A program made the position numbers and the translations under genes. From assembly GCF_038002165.1 (NCBI RefSeq), contig NZ_JBBOBR010000001.1, positions 1,054,001 through 1,118,000 on the forward strand: DNA of 64,000 bases, given 5' to 3'. This stretch comes from Cytobacillus sp. FSL H8-0458. Lineage in GTDB: Bacteria > Bacillota > Bacilli > Bacillales > Cytobacillaceae. A model generated the notes under the pieces. It did not search any database, had not been told where the DNA came from, and saw nothing but the letters and a program-made list of their open reading frames with translations. Below, piece by piece: positions 51,050-60,525 of this stretch (position 1 is its first letter; the number at the start of each line of letters is the position of its first letter).

Positions 51050-52714
51050 GTGAGTATCCTTATCATAAAAAATGCAAATATCATTACGCTTGATCAACAA
51101 AACACTATGGCAAAATCATTGCTTGTCAGGAATGGCATCATCGAAAAAATTTGGGATAAAGCCGAACCGGACCGTTCGGAAATTCCAAATAGTCCTGATG
51201 TCGAGATCAAGGATTTAAAAGGAGCCACGTTGCTTCCGGGGTTTATTGACACACATAGCCATTTATTAATGTACGGGCAAATGCTGAATTATGTTGATTG
51301 CAGATCCCCGCGGAATAAAAACATTGACGATATAAAGCGAGAGATAGCAGAAAGGGCGGGTAAAGCGAAACCTGGAGAATGGGTCATGGGGTGGGGGTAT
51401 GATGATACCCTCCTGGTGGATAAAAGGCATCCGGACAGATTTGATTTAGACCAAGCAGCCCCGAACAATCCTGTTTTTATCCGGCACATTTCAGGGCACT
51501 TTGGTGCTGTAAATTCCAAAGCTCTTGAATTGGCTGGAATCGATGAAACCATTTCAAATCCGCATGGCGGGTACTTTACACGTGATGATAATGGAAGGCT
51601 GGATGGTGTCATTCATGAAATTCCTGCCCTGGAATTTATTTTTCCAGTCCTGCCTTCTCCTTCAAGCGATGAACAAGTCAAAAATATACAAAATGCGGCG
51701 GAGGTGTACTTGTCTCAGGGAATCACCACATGTACAGATGCCGGCGTGGGCCTTGACAGAGGAATAGAAGAATTAAATGCGCATGTAGCGGCCATTAATT
51801 CAGGGAAGAATCCAATGAATATGCGGCTAATGATCCTGCATCATCTTTTAAGAGAGGGGAGTGCTTTTTCCGGTTATACGGCCGATCAGCTCGATCTTGA
51901 ATTAAAGAGACGCACTAAAAACAGAGTTTCTCTGGATAGTGCTAAATTATTTCAGGATGGATCCATCCAGGGACTTACAGGTGCACTCCGCGATCCTTAT
52001 CATTGTGATGAATCTGTATACGGTGAACTGCTGCATGACCAAAACAAATTTGCAGAAGAAATGCTGGATCTCCATAATAGAGGGTTTAGGATTGCGATAC
52101 ATGGAAACGGAGATCGGGCAATCGGATCTATCCTTGAGGCCTTCGATTATGTTCTGTCAAAAAGTCCGATGGAAGACCACAGACATAGAATTGAACATGT
52201 ACAGACTGCAGGCAGTGATGATCTTGATGCCATGCAAAGATTAGGTGTGGCTGCCTCCTTTTTCATCAATCATGTTTATTTTTGGGGAGATCGGCACCGC
52301 AGGATATTCCTCGGTGAGAAGAGAGCGGCAAGAATTAATCCTTTGGCTGATGCGGTTGACCGCAATTTGCTGTTCACACTGCATTCTGATTGCCCAATTA
52401 CTCCCATTTCGCCCCTGTTTTCCATATGGGCGGCTGTGAACCGCATCACTTTAGAAGGGGATGTGCTTGGTAATGATCAGAAAATTGATGTTCTGGACGC
52501 TTTAAAAGCGATGACGTCTTACGGGGCAGCTCTGAACTTTGAAGAAGATTCTGCTGGCACAATTAAGGAAGGGAAAAGAGGAGATTTTGTTGTCCTGGAT
52601 GCCGACCCTCTTACCTGTCCAGCAATGGAATTAAAGGATATTTCTATATTGGCGACCATTATTTCCGGTAAGGTTGTGTGGGAAAATACAGAAAAAGCTT
52701 ACACTCATTCATAG
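51050..52714 (+). CDS. YtcJ-type amidohydrolase
   Basis: 554 residues from GTG 51050, six bases after AAGGAGGG and 15 bp after the symporter gene, so co-transcribed. Amidohydrolase metal motifs: LPGFIDTHSHLLMYG (HxH), a central His in IAIHGNGDRAIGSILEAF, EHVQTAG, and the metal Asp in LLFTLHSDCPITPISP. The insertion FIRHISGHFGAVNSKALELA is typical of the YtcJ/LAF3 branch. In this context it may release taurine or another amine from an N-acyl compound brought in by the symporter; this is inference. Confidence 0.85.
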   Translation: MSILIIKNANIITLDQQNTMAKSLLVRNGIIEKIWDKAEPDRSEIPNSPDVEIKDLKGATLLPGFIDTHSHLLMYGQMLNYVDCRSPRNKNIDDIKREIAERAGKAKPGEWVMGWGYDDTLLVDKRHPDRFDLDQAAPNNPVFIRHISGHFGAVNSKALELAGIDETISNPHGGYFTRDDNGRLDGVIHEIPALEFIFPVLPSPSSDEQVKNIQNAAEVYLSQGITTCTDAGVGLDRGIEELNAHVAAINSGKNPMNMRLMILHHLLREGSAFSGYTADQLDLELKRRTKNRVSLDSAKLFQDGSIQGLTGALRDPYHCDESVYGELLHDQNKFAEEMLDLHNRGFRIAIHGNGDRAIGSILEAFDYVLSKSPMEDHRHRIEHVQTAGSDDLDAMQRLGVAASFFINHVYFWGDRHRRIFLGEKRAARINPLADAVDRNLLFTLHSDCPITPISPLFSIWAAVNRITLEGDVLGNDQKIDVLDALKAMTSYGAALNFEEDSAGTIKEGKRGDFVVLDADPLTCPAMELKDISILATIISGKVVWENTEKAYTHS

Positions 52715-52746
52715 ATAACCGCTATTCAAAAAATCCTCGATACTGA

Positions 52747-52773
52747 AGCAAAAGCTGGGGGTCAGCTTTTGCT
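52747..52773 (+). terminator. Rho-independent terminator after amidohydrolase
   Basis: AGCAAAAGCTG/CAGCTTTTGCT, 11-bp perfect stem, 5-nt loop; T-containing tract is short. Confidence 0.75.
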
Positions 52774-52858
52774 CTGTTTAAGGATAAGGCATTAGCTCAA
52801 CAAGATTAAGCAGTCCTTAATAGATTTTGAGAGAAGCCTTAATAATGGAGGGGAAAAC

Positions 52859-54340
52859 ATGGAAGAAAGGGTACAGCTGGAAAAAACGTTTAAGCCACAA
52901 TGGGTATGGGCTATCGCGCTTGGTTCTGCCATTGGCTGGGGAGCCTTTATTCTGCCGTCTGAATGGATGGGAAAAGCAGGGCCGATCGGGGCGGTGATCG
53001 GGTTAACCATTGGTGCTTTATTAATGATGGTGATTGCCGTCAGCTACGGGGTTTTAATTGAAAAGTATCCTGTTTCCGGGGGTGAGTTTGCTTATGCATA
53101 TATCGGGTTTGGGAGGAAACATGCCTTTATCTGCGGATGGTTTCTGACTCTTGGCTATATTTGTATTGTAGCCCTGAATGCGTCTGCATTGGCATTGCTC
53201 GGTAAGTTTATGCTTCCATCGCTGACAAATATCGGATTGTTATATGAAATAGGCGGCTGGCAGGTATATCTGGGGGAAGTAGTGATTGCAACTGCAGCAC
53301 TTCTAATCTTTGCCTATTTTAATATAAAGGGTGCTTCCATTTCTGGCAGTCTCCAATATATATTTTGTATTATCCTCGTTGCCGGTGTGTTTCTGCTCAC
53401 CATCAGCATGATACTAAGCCCATCTTCAGATCTGTCAAATCTTCAGCCTTTCTTTAAACCGGGGATTCCTGCACTGACTGGAATCATCGCAATCATCGCG
53501 ATTGCTCCTTGGGCATATGTAGGGTTTGATAACATTCCGCAGGCCGCTGAAGAATTTAATTTTCCTCCTAAGAAGGCATTCAAGCTTATCATATATTCGT
53601 TAATTGTAGCTTGTGTCTTATACTCCTTCATGATTATTGCAACAGCAGTGGCAATGCCATGGCAAAACCTTGTTGCCGGAAAGCCGATCTGGGGGACAGG
53701 TGATGTCATCTCTGATACGTTAGGTGCCTTCGGAGTGCTCCTGCTCGCAATTTCCCTTTGTATGGGTGTATTTACAGGGCTTAATGGATTCTATGTTTCT
53801 TCCAGCCGATTGTTGTTTGCGATGGGGAGAGCTAAAGTAGTTCCTAAAGCTTTTTCCAGGCTTCACCCGAAGCATGGCACCCCTTATGTAGGGGTTCTGT
53901 TCACATGTGCCCTTTGCCTGTTTGCTCCATGGTTTGGGCGTCCTGTCCTGTTATGGATTGTTGACATGTCAGCAACAGGAGTAACCATTGCCTACTTTTA
54001 TACTTGTTACACAGCCTATAAGCTATTCAGCTGGACAGAAGCAGGTGATGGGAAAATGATCTCACCAGGCAAAAAACTGGTTGCTCTGATTGGAGCACTA
54101 AGCGGGCTTGCATTTCTTGGCTTGCTGCTCGTTCCCGGGTCCCCATCTGCACTTGGAGCACCTTCACTGATCGCCTTAATCGTTTGGGCAGTATTAGGAT
54201 TAGCATTCTATCTATATAAAAGGAAAGAATACAATCAAATACCTAAAAGTACACTTGATTATTATATTTTAGGCAGTACAGATACAAATGGGATGGAAGA
54301 TAAAACTGATAGCCAGGTTAATATTAAAATTGACGCTTAA
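52859..54340 (+). CDS. APC family amino acid permease
   Basis: 493 residues, 12 helices, GGAGGGG before ATG. WAIALGSAIGWGAFILPSEW is the APC helix-1 unwound segment (GSAIGWG), EKYPVSGGEFAYAYIGFGRK helix 3 region, and PWAYVGFDNIPQAAEEF the helix 6 substrate segment. It may bring in another amine or amino acid, or taurine itself. Own terminator; not clearly part of the symporter operon. Confidence 0.88.
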   Translation: MEERVQLEKTFKPQWVWAIALGSAIGWGAFILPSEWMGKAGPIGAVIGLTIGALLMMVIAVSYGVLIEKYPVSGGEFAYAYIGFGRKHAFICGWFLTLGYICIVALNASALALLGKFMLPSLTNIGLLYEIGGWQVYLGEVVIATAALLIFAYFNIKGASISGSLQYIFCIILVAGVFLLTISMILSPSSDLSNLQPFFKPGIPALTGIIAIIAIAPWAYVGFDNIPQAAEEFNFPPKKAFKLIIYSLIVACVLYSFMIIATAVAMPWQNLVAGKPIWGTGDVISDTLGAFGVLLLAISLCMGVFTGLNGFYVSSSRLLFAMGRAKVVPKAFSRLHPKHGTPYVGVLFTCALCLFAPWFGRPVLLWIVDMSATGVTIAYFYTCYTAYKLFSWTEAGDGKMISPGKKLVALIGALSGLAFLGLLLVPGSPSALGAPSLIALIVWAVLGLAFYLYKRKEYNQIPKSTLDYYILGSTDTNGMEDKTDSQVNIKIDA

Positions 54341-54345
54341 TTGAT

Positions 54346-54376
54346 AAAAGCTCAGAGTCTGCGGCTCTGAGCTTTT
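54346..54376. terminator. Bidirectional terminator
   Basis: AAAAGCTCAGAG/CTCTGAGCTTTT, 12-bp stem between the convergent APC and LysR genes. Confidence 0.88.
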
Positions 54377-54408
54377 ATATGTCTTATCGTTTTTCCTTAT
54401 TTAATCCC

Positions 54409-55296
54409 TCAATGTCTCGATGATATATATTCCATCAGCTTTCTGCTGGTATGTTTCAGGGCTTCCTCATGATAGATCATGTAAAAGTCCCGCTGCATTG
54501 TAATTCCGTCTATCTTTAATTGTTTTAAAGTTCCCAGCCGAAGTTCTTTTTTTACTGCAGATTTTGAAATGATGGAAATTCCTAATCCTGCTTCGACACA
54601 TGTTTTTATGGCTTCGGTGTGTTTCAGTTCCATAATGACATTCAATTTGGATGCATCTACATGGCATCTTCTAAAGGAATCCTCCATCACTTGCCGTGTT
54701 CCTGACCCTTTTTCACGGATAATAATAGGAACTGACAGGAGCTCCTCGATGGTTATATTGTCCGTCTTAATGAATTTATTTTCAGGGGAGGCTATGATAA
54801 TCAACTCATCTTTGGCAAAAGGAACTTGTTTTAAGGCTGGATAGGAGAGCATGGATTCAATGAACCCTAAGTTAATTTCATGATTTAATAGTTTCTCAAC
54901 GATATGCCTGGAATTATATACATTTAAATGCAGGCTGACTTTTGGATAGAGACTCGAAAAATCGGCTAATAAAAAGGGGAGTACATGCTCCCCGATTGTT
55001 AAGCTGGCTCCGACCTTTAAGTCCCCATGTACACTTCCCTTTAATTCTTCCAGTTCATTTTCAGTTTCATTCATTAAAGCTATCAGCTTTTTGACTTTAT
55101 GATAGAGGATTTCCCCTGCGGGTGTCAGCGAGATTTTTTTTGTTGTCCGTTCAAAGAGCTGACAATCCCACTGTTCTTCGAGTTGTTTGATTTGAAGGCT
55201 GACACTTGATTGAGAGAGGTGGAGATCTTTGGCAGTCTGGGAAAAACTTTTATTATTTGCGGTGACATAAAATACTTTCAGATAGTCGAGGTTCAT
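54409..55296 (-). CDS. LysR family regulator, YeiE/CysL-like
   Basis: 295 residues, GGAGG seven bases before ATG. LysR HTH: LKVFYVTANNKSFSQTAKDL then HLSQSSVSLQIKQLEEQWDC. Effector domain about 90-295 with VGASLTIGEHVLPFLLADFS and GSGTRQVMEDSFRR. It lies 59 bp after the YeiH gene on the same strand. In enterobacteria YeiE sits beside yeiH and has been reported to sense sulfite; B. subtilis CysL controls sulfite reductase. A sulfite-responsive regulator would suit a taurine-to-sulfite pathway next door (inference). Confidence 0.87.
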   Translation of the reverse strand: MNLDYLKVFYVTANNKSFSQTAKDLHLSQSSVSLQIKQLEEQWDCQLFERTTKKISLTPAGEILYHKVKKLIALMNETENELEELKGSVHGDLKVGASLTIGEHVLPFLLADFSSLYPKVSLHLNVYNSRHIVEKLLNHEINLGFIESMLSYPALKQVPFAKDELIIIASPENKFIKTDNITIEELLSVPIIIREKGSGTRQVMEDSFRRCHVDASKLNVIMELKHTEAIKTCVEAGLGISIISKSAVKKELRLGTLKQLKIDGITMQRDFYMIYHEEALKHTSRKLMEYISSRH

Positions 55297-55355
55297 GGAT
55301 ATCCTCCTTCAAACATGTAACTCCCCTCCATCTATTGTAATCGATTAGGGGACAT

Positions 55356-56399
55356 TTAAAAAATTTTATATAGTAAGAGCAGCAGCGGGGTTATGGCAAG
55401 AAGACCCAGGAAGCCTGCAATGGCAACAGCAACAGGCTTAAAGCCAACTTTCACAAAGTCTTTCCATTTAATATTAAGCCCCAAACCTGCCATACCCATT
55501 GCGAGGAGGTAGGTGCTCAGTAACAAAAAGATGCTGATGATGCTGCCGGGTATGGAGAAAATAGTATTGATCAGGCTGGTAAGGAGAAATCCGAAAATAA
55601 ACCATGGGATTGGCAGCTTCCCTATATTGCGGCTCTTACCGCTGTTTTTTCTGCTGTAAACAAAGCTTATGATAAGGGCAACTGGTATCAGCAGCAGCAC
55701 TCTTCCCAGTTTTACAAGAATGGCAGAGTCACTGCTGACATCTCCGCCCGGAACCCCTGCCGCCACTACATGGGCAAGTTCGTGCAATGTTGCCCCGGCT
55801 AAAACACCATATTCCTGCTCACTGATAGGCAGCAAGGGAAATAAAACAATATACAAAATCGCCCCAATGGTTCCTAAAACGGCTATGCATGATACTGCCA
55901 CAGCGGTTTGCTCTTCCTTGCTTTTGACAATTGGCGCAATCGCAATAATGGCTGCCGCTCCACAAATCGCAGTGCCTGCAGCAAGTAAAGCTGACAATTT
56001 CTTATTGATTCTGAAAGCTTTGCCCAAAAGCAGGATCAAACTCATGGTAAAGACGATGACTACTACATCAATGATCATGATGGAAAAGCCTGCTGATACA
56101 ATTTCCTGCAAATTCAGTCTAAAGCCCAGTAAAATAATCCCTGCACGAAGCAATACCTTGCTTGAAAATTGTATGCCTGAATGAGCGTCCACAGGGACAG
56201 ATAGCGTATTTCCCCAAATGCCTCCCAGCAGAATGGAGAGGATCATGATTCCGAGAATGGAGAAAAAGGGAAGCTGGGCAATTTGTCCAGCCAGAACCGC
56301 AAGGAAAAGGGTCAGCAATAACCCTTTCGCAAACCCGACAGCCTTTTGTTTTTTTTTAGGTTCTTCTATTACATATTCTTGAATTTTTTGTGCTTCCAC
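55356..56399 (-). CDS. YeiH/UPF0324 family putative sulfate/sulfite exporter
   Basis: 347 residues from GTG 56399 after AAAGGGGA. About ten helices; VLLRAGIILLGFRLNLQEIV, AAGTAICGAAAIIAIAPIVK and LAGATLHELAHVVAAGVPGG are the hallmarks of the YeiH family (named putative sulfate exporters). Xsc produces sulfite in the cytosol, which must be oxidised, reduced or exported; this transporter, paired with a YeiE-like LysR regulator, is a reasonable candidate. Direct transport data for the family are, to my knowledge, lacking. Confidence 0.85.
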   Translation of the reverse strand: MEAQKIQEYVIEEPKKKQKAVGFAKGLLLTLFLAVLAGQIAQLPFFSILGIMILSILLGGIWGNTLSVPVDAHSGIQFSSKVLLRAGIILLGFRLNLQEIVSAGFSIMIIDVVVIVFTMSLILLLGKAFRINKKLSALLAAGTAICGAAAIIAIAPIVKSKEEQTAVAVSCIAVLGTIGAILYIVLFPLLPISEQEYGVLAGATLHELAHVVAAGVPGGDVSSDSAILVKLGRVLLLIPVALIISFVYSRKNSGKSRNIGKLPIPWFIFGFLLTSLINTIFSIPGSIISIFLLLSTYLLAMGMAGLGLNIKWKDFVKVGFKPVAVAIAGFLGLLAITPLLLLLYKIF

Positions 56400-56515
56400 A
56401 GAGAGTTCCCCTTTCGTTCATTTGATATCTTAACCGTATCATAGGAAAGGAGAACCGCTTCACCGATTGTTTAATAAGGCTTATTGGATTTCTTAATGAT
56501 TCAAAAGTGCAGGGA

Positions 56516-57445
56516 TTAAGCCCCTTTTTGCTGCAAAATAATGACTTCCTCTTCTTTTTCTTTCATTGATAGGAATAGTACTCCTGCAAGGATGAAAACA
56601 CCGCCCAGTAATTGATAGCTTCCAAAGGTTTCATTTAGCCACAGGAAGGATATCAAAGCTGCCACAAGTGGCTCAATACTGGATAATAGACTGGTTTCTG
56701 TGGGGGAAAGATACTTCAGACTCCCAATATAGAGCAAAAAGGAGAGGGTACTGATCACTATGATGCTGATTAACATAGATAATGTACCGAAATTAAGGGC
56801 TCCTGCCATGTTGGCAAAGCTGAATGATGGCATCAGCAAGTATAGGGCGATTCCTCCCAGAAGCATTCCCCACCCGATGATTGTCATCGTTCCCCAGGTC
56901 TTAATGAGAGAAACAGGCTGCAATGTGTAAAAGGCAAATCCAAGCGCTGTTAGAAAACCAATCCATAAAGCCTTATTTGATAAAAGGATTTGGTCCAGAG
57001 ATCCGTTGGTAATAAGCAGAAAAATTCCTGAAAGAGCTGTGACAATGGCCAGTAAATGGATCTTGGCTGGCCATCTTCTCGACTCAATTGCCACATAAAT
57101 CGTGATCAGCACCGGGCCGGCAAATTGAAACAGGGTTGCTGTAACGGCATTGCTCACCTGAATGGTTTCAATAAAGGCATATTGGCCTCCAAGCATTCCC
57201 AAAGCAGCAAAAAGAATAAGCTGTATCCAGTGGCGGGGATGTTTCCATATCGCAAATATTTTTACTTTCCGGCATGATAAGAAAATGAGCGTGAACATGC
57301 CTGCCGCAATCAATCTGACAACTAAATAATCGCTGGATGATAAGTGGGTTTCCTGAAAAAACCACTGCAGCATTGGACCAGATAATCCCCACAAAGAAGC
57401 TCCGCTTATAATCATGGCCAGTCCTAGCCTGCGTGAATTGCTCAT
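56516..57445 (-). CDS. EamA (DMT) family transporter
   Basis: 309 residues with ten helices in two EamA repeats (RLGLAMIISGASLWGLSGPM; then WIGFLTALGFAFYTLQPVSL). GGAG before ATG. It is divergent from a MocR-type regulator with 101 bp between; MocR/EamA pairs are common in Firmicutes and usually control amine or amino acid export. Substrate unknown. Confidence 0.87.
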   Translation of the reverse strand: MSNSRRLGLAMIISGASLWGLSGPMLQWFFQETHLSSSDYLVVRLIAAGMFTLIFLSCRKVKIFAIWKHPRHWIQLILFAALGMLGGQYAFIETIQVSNAVTATLFQFAGPVLITIYVAIESRRWPAKIHLLAIVTALSGIFLLITNGSLDQILLSNKALWIGFLTALGFAFYTLQPVSLIKTWGTMTIIGWGMLLGGIALYLLMPSFSFANMAGALNFGTLSMLISIIVISTLSFLLYIGSLKYLSPTETSLLSSIEPLVAALISFLWLNETFGSYQLLGGVFILAGVLFLSMKEKEEEVIILQQKGA

Positions 57446-57469
57446 GTTGTGTATCTCCTTACTGTTTTT

Positions 57470-57497
57470 GTTATTATCATGTATTATAAATAATAAC
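57470..57497. promoter_or_regulatory. Inverted repeat in MocR/EamA divergent region
   Basis: GTTATTAT (57470-57477) and ATAATAAC (57490-57497), perfect 8-bp arms 12 bp apart, within the 101-bp divergent promoter region. Likely site for the MocR regulator. Confidence 0.5.
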
Positions 57498-57546
57498 TGA
57501 TGTTGTTAGAAGGGTCAGATTTTTAATATTTAAGGGGGTCAGGTTA

Positions 57547-58938
57547 ATGTCGGAGTTAACACCAAACCTGGACTTTACGAGCGGTGAGCCACTATACGTG
57601 CAATTATATAAATATATTAAAAACGAAATTAAGACAGGCAATCTGACGGTAATGGCAAAGCTCCCTTCCAAAAGAAAATTTGCCAGGTATCTTCAGGTCA
57701 GTGAAAACACAATTGAATCTGCTTATGAACAGCTTATGGCTGAAGGATACATCGAATCGAAGGCACGTAAAGGATATTATGTATGTGCAGTTGAGCAATC
57801 CGGCTTTTCTTCAGCAAATGAAGAGCCTCTCGCTGAAGAAAAGAAGCATATTGAAGGTAAGTACCTATATCATTTTACTCATTCCGGAGTGGATATTAAG
57901 ACGTTCCCATTTTCTGTGTTCCGGAAATTAACAAATCAAGTACTGACAAAGGATAATGGCCAGGTTCTATTGCTTGGCCATCCTCAAGGAGAGCTGGAGC
58001 TGAGGAACCAGATTGCGAAGTATCTTTATAAATCCAGGGGAGTAAACTGTTCCCCCAGTCAAATCATTCTTGGTTCTGGGACACAATATTTACTGAAAAC
58101 TTTATTGCAGCTGCTGGATGGAAGTATTTTTGCTGTCGAAAATCCGGGATATCACCGCAAGCTCGTCATCTTTGAAAAAGGAATGGATAATGTGAGGGAC
58201 ATTCCACTTGATGAAGATGGGCTTTTTTTATCAAAGCTGAAAAAGTCAGGAGCAAACATCGTCTTTGTCACTCCCTCCCACCAATTTCCTTGCGGTATGA
58301 TTATGCCTATTGCCAGAAGGATGCAGCTTTTGAAATGGGCAAAGGAAAAGCCTGGCCGATATATCATTGAAGATGATTATGACAGTGAATTCCGCTACAC
58401 AGGCAAGCCGATTCCTGCCCTGCAGGGATTGGATAAGGATGAAAAAGTAATTTATATGGGCACATTTTCAAAAGCCCTGCTTCCCTCTTTAAGGATTAGT
58501 TATATGGTCCTTCCAAGGCCTTTGCTGAAGATTTATCAGGAAGATTACTTCTTTTATGCCCAAACTGTTTCACGGACAGATCAGGAGATTTTAATAAGAT
58601 TTCTTGAGGAGGATTACTGGGATAAGCATATCCAGAAAATGAGGGTCGTTTATCGTAAAAAACGCGACAGTCTCATGGCAGCTATTTCTAAGTATTTTCC
58701 TCCTTGTTCTGAAGTTATCGGACAGGATTCAGGTTTGCACATATTACTTCGGCCAAATAATGAAATGAATGAACAGCAGCTGATCAGGAAAGCTTTAGAG
58801 GCAGGAATAAAAATTTATCCCGTATCTCAATTTGGAGAAAATGACGGTCACACTGTATTGCTTGGTTTTGCCTTACTATCCGAAGAAGAGATATTTGAAG
58901 CAATAAGTGTGTTGGCCAGGGCATGGTTTGAATTGTAA
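57547..58938 (+). CDS. MocR-type GntR regulator with aminotransferase domain
   Basis: 463 residues, AAGGGGG before ATG. N-terminal GntR HTH (about 15-80): PLYVQLYKYIKNEIKTGNLT, LPSKRKFARYLQVSENTIES. C-terminal type I aminotransferase fold (about 110-460) with ILGSGTQYLLKTLLQLLDG, YIIEDDYDSEFRY (Asp contacts PLP) and MGTFSKALLPSLRISYMVLP holding the PLP lysine. MocR proteins such as GabR, PdxR and TauR sense amines through PLP. TauR of alpha-proteobacteria controls taurine genes, so a link to the nearby pathway is possible, though the divergent EamA gene is the obvious target. Confidence 0.92.
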   Translation: MSELTPNLDFTSGEPLYVQLYKYIKNEIKTGNLTVMAKLPSKRKFARYLQVSENTIESAYEQLMAEGYIESKARKGYYVCAVEQSGFSSANEEPLAEEKKHIEGKYLYHFTHSGVDIKTFPFSVFRKLTNQVLTKDNGQVLLLGHPQGELELRNQIAKYLYKSRGVNCSPSQIILGSGTQYLLKTLLQLLDGSIFAVENPGYHRKLVIFEKGMDNVRDIPLDEDGLFLSKLKKSGANIVFVTPSHQFPCGMIMPIARRMQLLKWAKEKPGRYIIEDDYDSEFRYTGKPIPALQGLDKDEKVIYMGTFSKALLPSLRISYMVLPRPLLKIYQEDYFFYAQTVSRTDQEILIRFLEEDYWDKHIQKMRVVYRKKRDSLMAAISKYFPPCSEVIGQDSGLHILLRPNNEMNEQQLIRKALEAGIKIYPVSQFGENDGHTVLLGFALLSEEEIFEAISVLARAWFEL

Positions 58939-59121
58939 AACCAGAAAAGTGGTGATTTAACATTCGCAGCTTATCAAGAACTATAATGTGGAGAACATTT
59001 ACAGATTTCTAAAGTAGTTATTAATGCTCATTTTACCAAGTAAAGCGAACTGTTTGTCCATTCAGTACGTTTCCATTTATAACAGGCTTTAGCCTGAAAA
59101 ATTAGATGGAGGTTTTTTTGA

Positions 59122-59916
59122 ATGAAAAAGTTTTCTTTCCTGATGGTATGTCTATTTTTTTTAGCAGGTTCAGCGGGTTTCACAGCATATTCGAACTCTG
59201 GGGAGCCGGAAAATTCTTCTGTGGAAAGCGCACAGACTGAAGCTGTTCAAGTTTATGGTCCAGGTGGTCCTTTGGGCCCGATAAAGGAGGCTGCAGAAAA
59301 GTTTTCAGCGGAAACAGGTATCAGGGTGAACGTAACGGCTGGACCGGAATCCAATTGGATTCAGCAGGCAAAGGAGGATGCAGACATCATTTATGGCGGT
59401 TCAGAGTATATGATGCAAAACTTTGTGTTTAACCATCCTGGTATGATAGATGAAAAATCACGAACAGAGCTGTATGCTCGTGCTGCTGGTATTCTGGTGA
59501 GAAAAGGAAACCCAAAAAAAATTGAATCCCTAGAGGATTTAACAAAGCCAGGAGTTAAAATAGTGGATGTTAACGGTGCAGGCCAGCTTGGCCTTTGGGA
59601 AGACCTGGCAGGAAGAAAGGGCCTGATTGCCGGTTTAAATCAAAACATTGAAATTTCAGTCAAAACGAGTGCTGAAGCCATTGATCTTTGGAAGACCAAT
59701 TCAAAGCTGGATGCATGGATCACATATGAGTCCTGGCATTATCGCTTGAAAGAGGAAACTGAATTAATCCAAATGCCGGATGATGAAAAGATTTATAGAG
59801 GTACACCTATTGCTATTGCCAAAGCGTCACAGCATAGAAGAGAGGCAAAAAAATTCATAGAGTATCTGCAAACGGAATCAGCCCATAAGATTTTCCAAAA
59901 ATGGGGATGGAACTAA
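59122..59916 (+). CDS. Extracellular solute-binding protein, ModA-like
   Basis: 264 residues with an N-terminal secretion signal (FSFLMVCLFFLAGSAGFTAY); no canonical lipobox Cys is seen. The mature part is a type II periplasmic-binding fold: VQVYGPGGPLGPIKEAAEKF, VNVTAGPESNWIQQAKEDAD, IIYGGSEYMMQNF, and AGILVRKGNPKKIESLEDLT. The pattern resembles molybdate/tungstate or other oxyanion-binding proteins. No permease or ATPase gene is adjacent, so it is an orphan, perhaps serving a transporter elsewhere. Oxyanion binding is an inference. Confidence 0.8.
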   Translation: MKKFSFLMVCLFFLAGSAGFTAYSNSGEPENSSVESAQTEAVQVYGPGGPLGPIKEAAEKFSAETGIRVNVTAGPESNWIQQAKEDADIIYGGSEYMMQNFVFNHPGMIDEKSRTELYARAAGILVRKGNPKKIESLEDLTKPGVKIVDVNGAGQLGLWEDLAGRKGLIAGLNQNIEISVKTSAEAIDLWKTNSKLDAWITYESWHYRLKEETELIQMPDDEKIYRGTPIAIAKASQHRREAKKFIEYLQTESAHKIFQKWGWN

Positions 59917-60032
59917 GTGAGTAAGCTGCTATTAAACATGCTTATATTTCTATTGAAATACAACAGTCTGTGACTTCTTATCCAGTTTGATGAATCATAC
60001 GGGAGGGAAAGAAATGGACGAGGAGGGATCAA

Positions 60033-60476
60033 ATGAAGAAATTACTTTCATTTTTATCCATTTTGGTATTTGTTATGATGGCAGCTGCCTGCAGCACCAA
60101 TGGAGAGAATGAGCAGCAGCAAAATTCAAACAACAAAGAAGCGAACAACACAGACGGACAAATAGCTGATGAACTTTTACATGGCAGTGATGAGGTTGTG
60201 GCAGTTCTGGATGAATTACAAGCTAATTTGGAAAATAAGGCGGAAAACTCGGAACTGATACAAAAAACAGGAAAAGACCTTGAGGAAAACTGGGATGAGA
60301 TGGAAAAGAAAGTGGAGGAGAATTTTCCCGAAGACTACGAAAGTATTGAAGAAAGCTTATATCCACTAATTAGTGAATCTCAAAAAGATCAGGCTGACTC
60401 TGTAAAAATGCAGGAACTGGTTACCGAAACAAAGGAAAAATTAGAGTCATTTAAAGAGAAATTAGCTGAAAAATGA
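60033..60476 (+). CDS. Small helical lipoprotein
   Basis: 147 residues; signal peptide with lipobox AAAC (Cys 20), followed by an Asn/Gln-rich linker and a helical, strongly acidic domain (LLHGSDEVVAVLDELQANLE, LEENWDEMEKKVEENFPEDY). GAGGAGGG before ATG. Such helical-bundle lipoproteins with DEWE/DW-type repeats sit on the membrane outer face; function unknown. It ends at a terminator shared with the anti-sigma gene. Confidence 0.75.
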   Translation: MKKLLSFLSILVFVMMAAACSTNGENEQQQNSNNKEANNTDGQIADELLHGSDEVVAVLDELQANLENKAENSELIQKTGKDLEENWDEMEKKVEENFPEDYESIEESLYPLISESQKDQADSVKMQELVTETKEKLESFKEKLAEK

Positions 60477-60483
60477 TGAGTTT

Positions 60484-60519
60484 AAACCTGCCCTAAATAC
60501 TTTTGGGCAGGTTTATTTA
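60484..60519. terminator. Bidirectional terminator
   Basis: AAACCTGCCC/GGGCAGGTTT with an 11-nt loop between convergent genes. Confidence 0.88.
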
Positions 60520-60525
60520 TTCATG

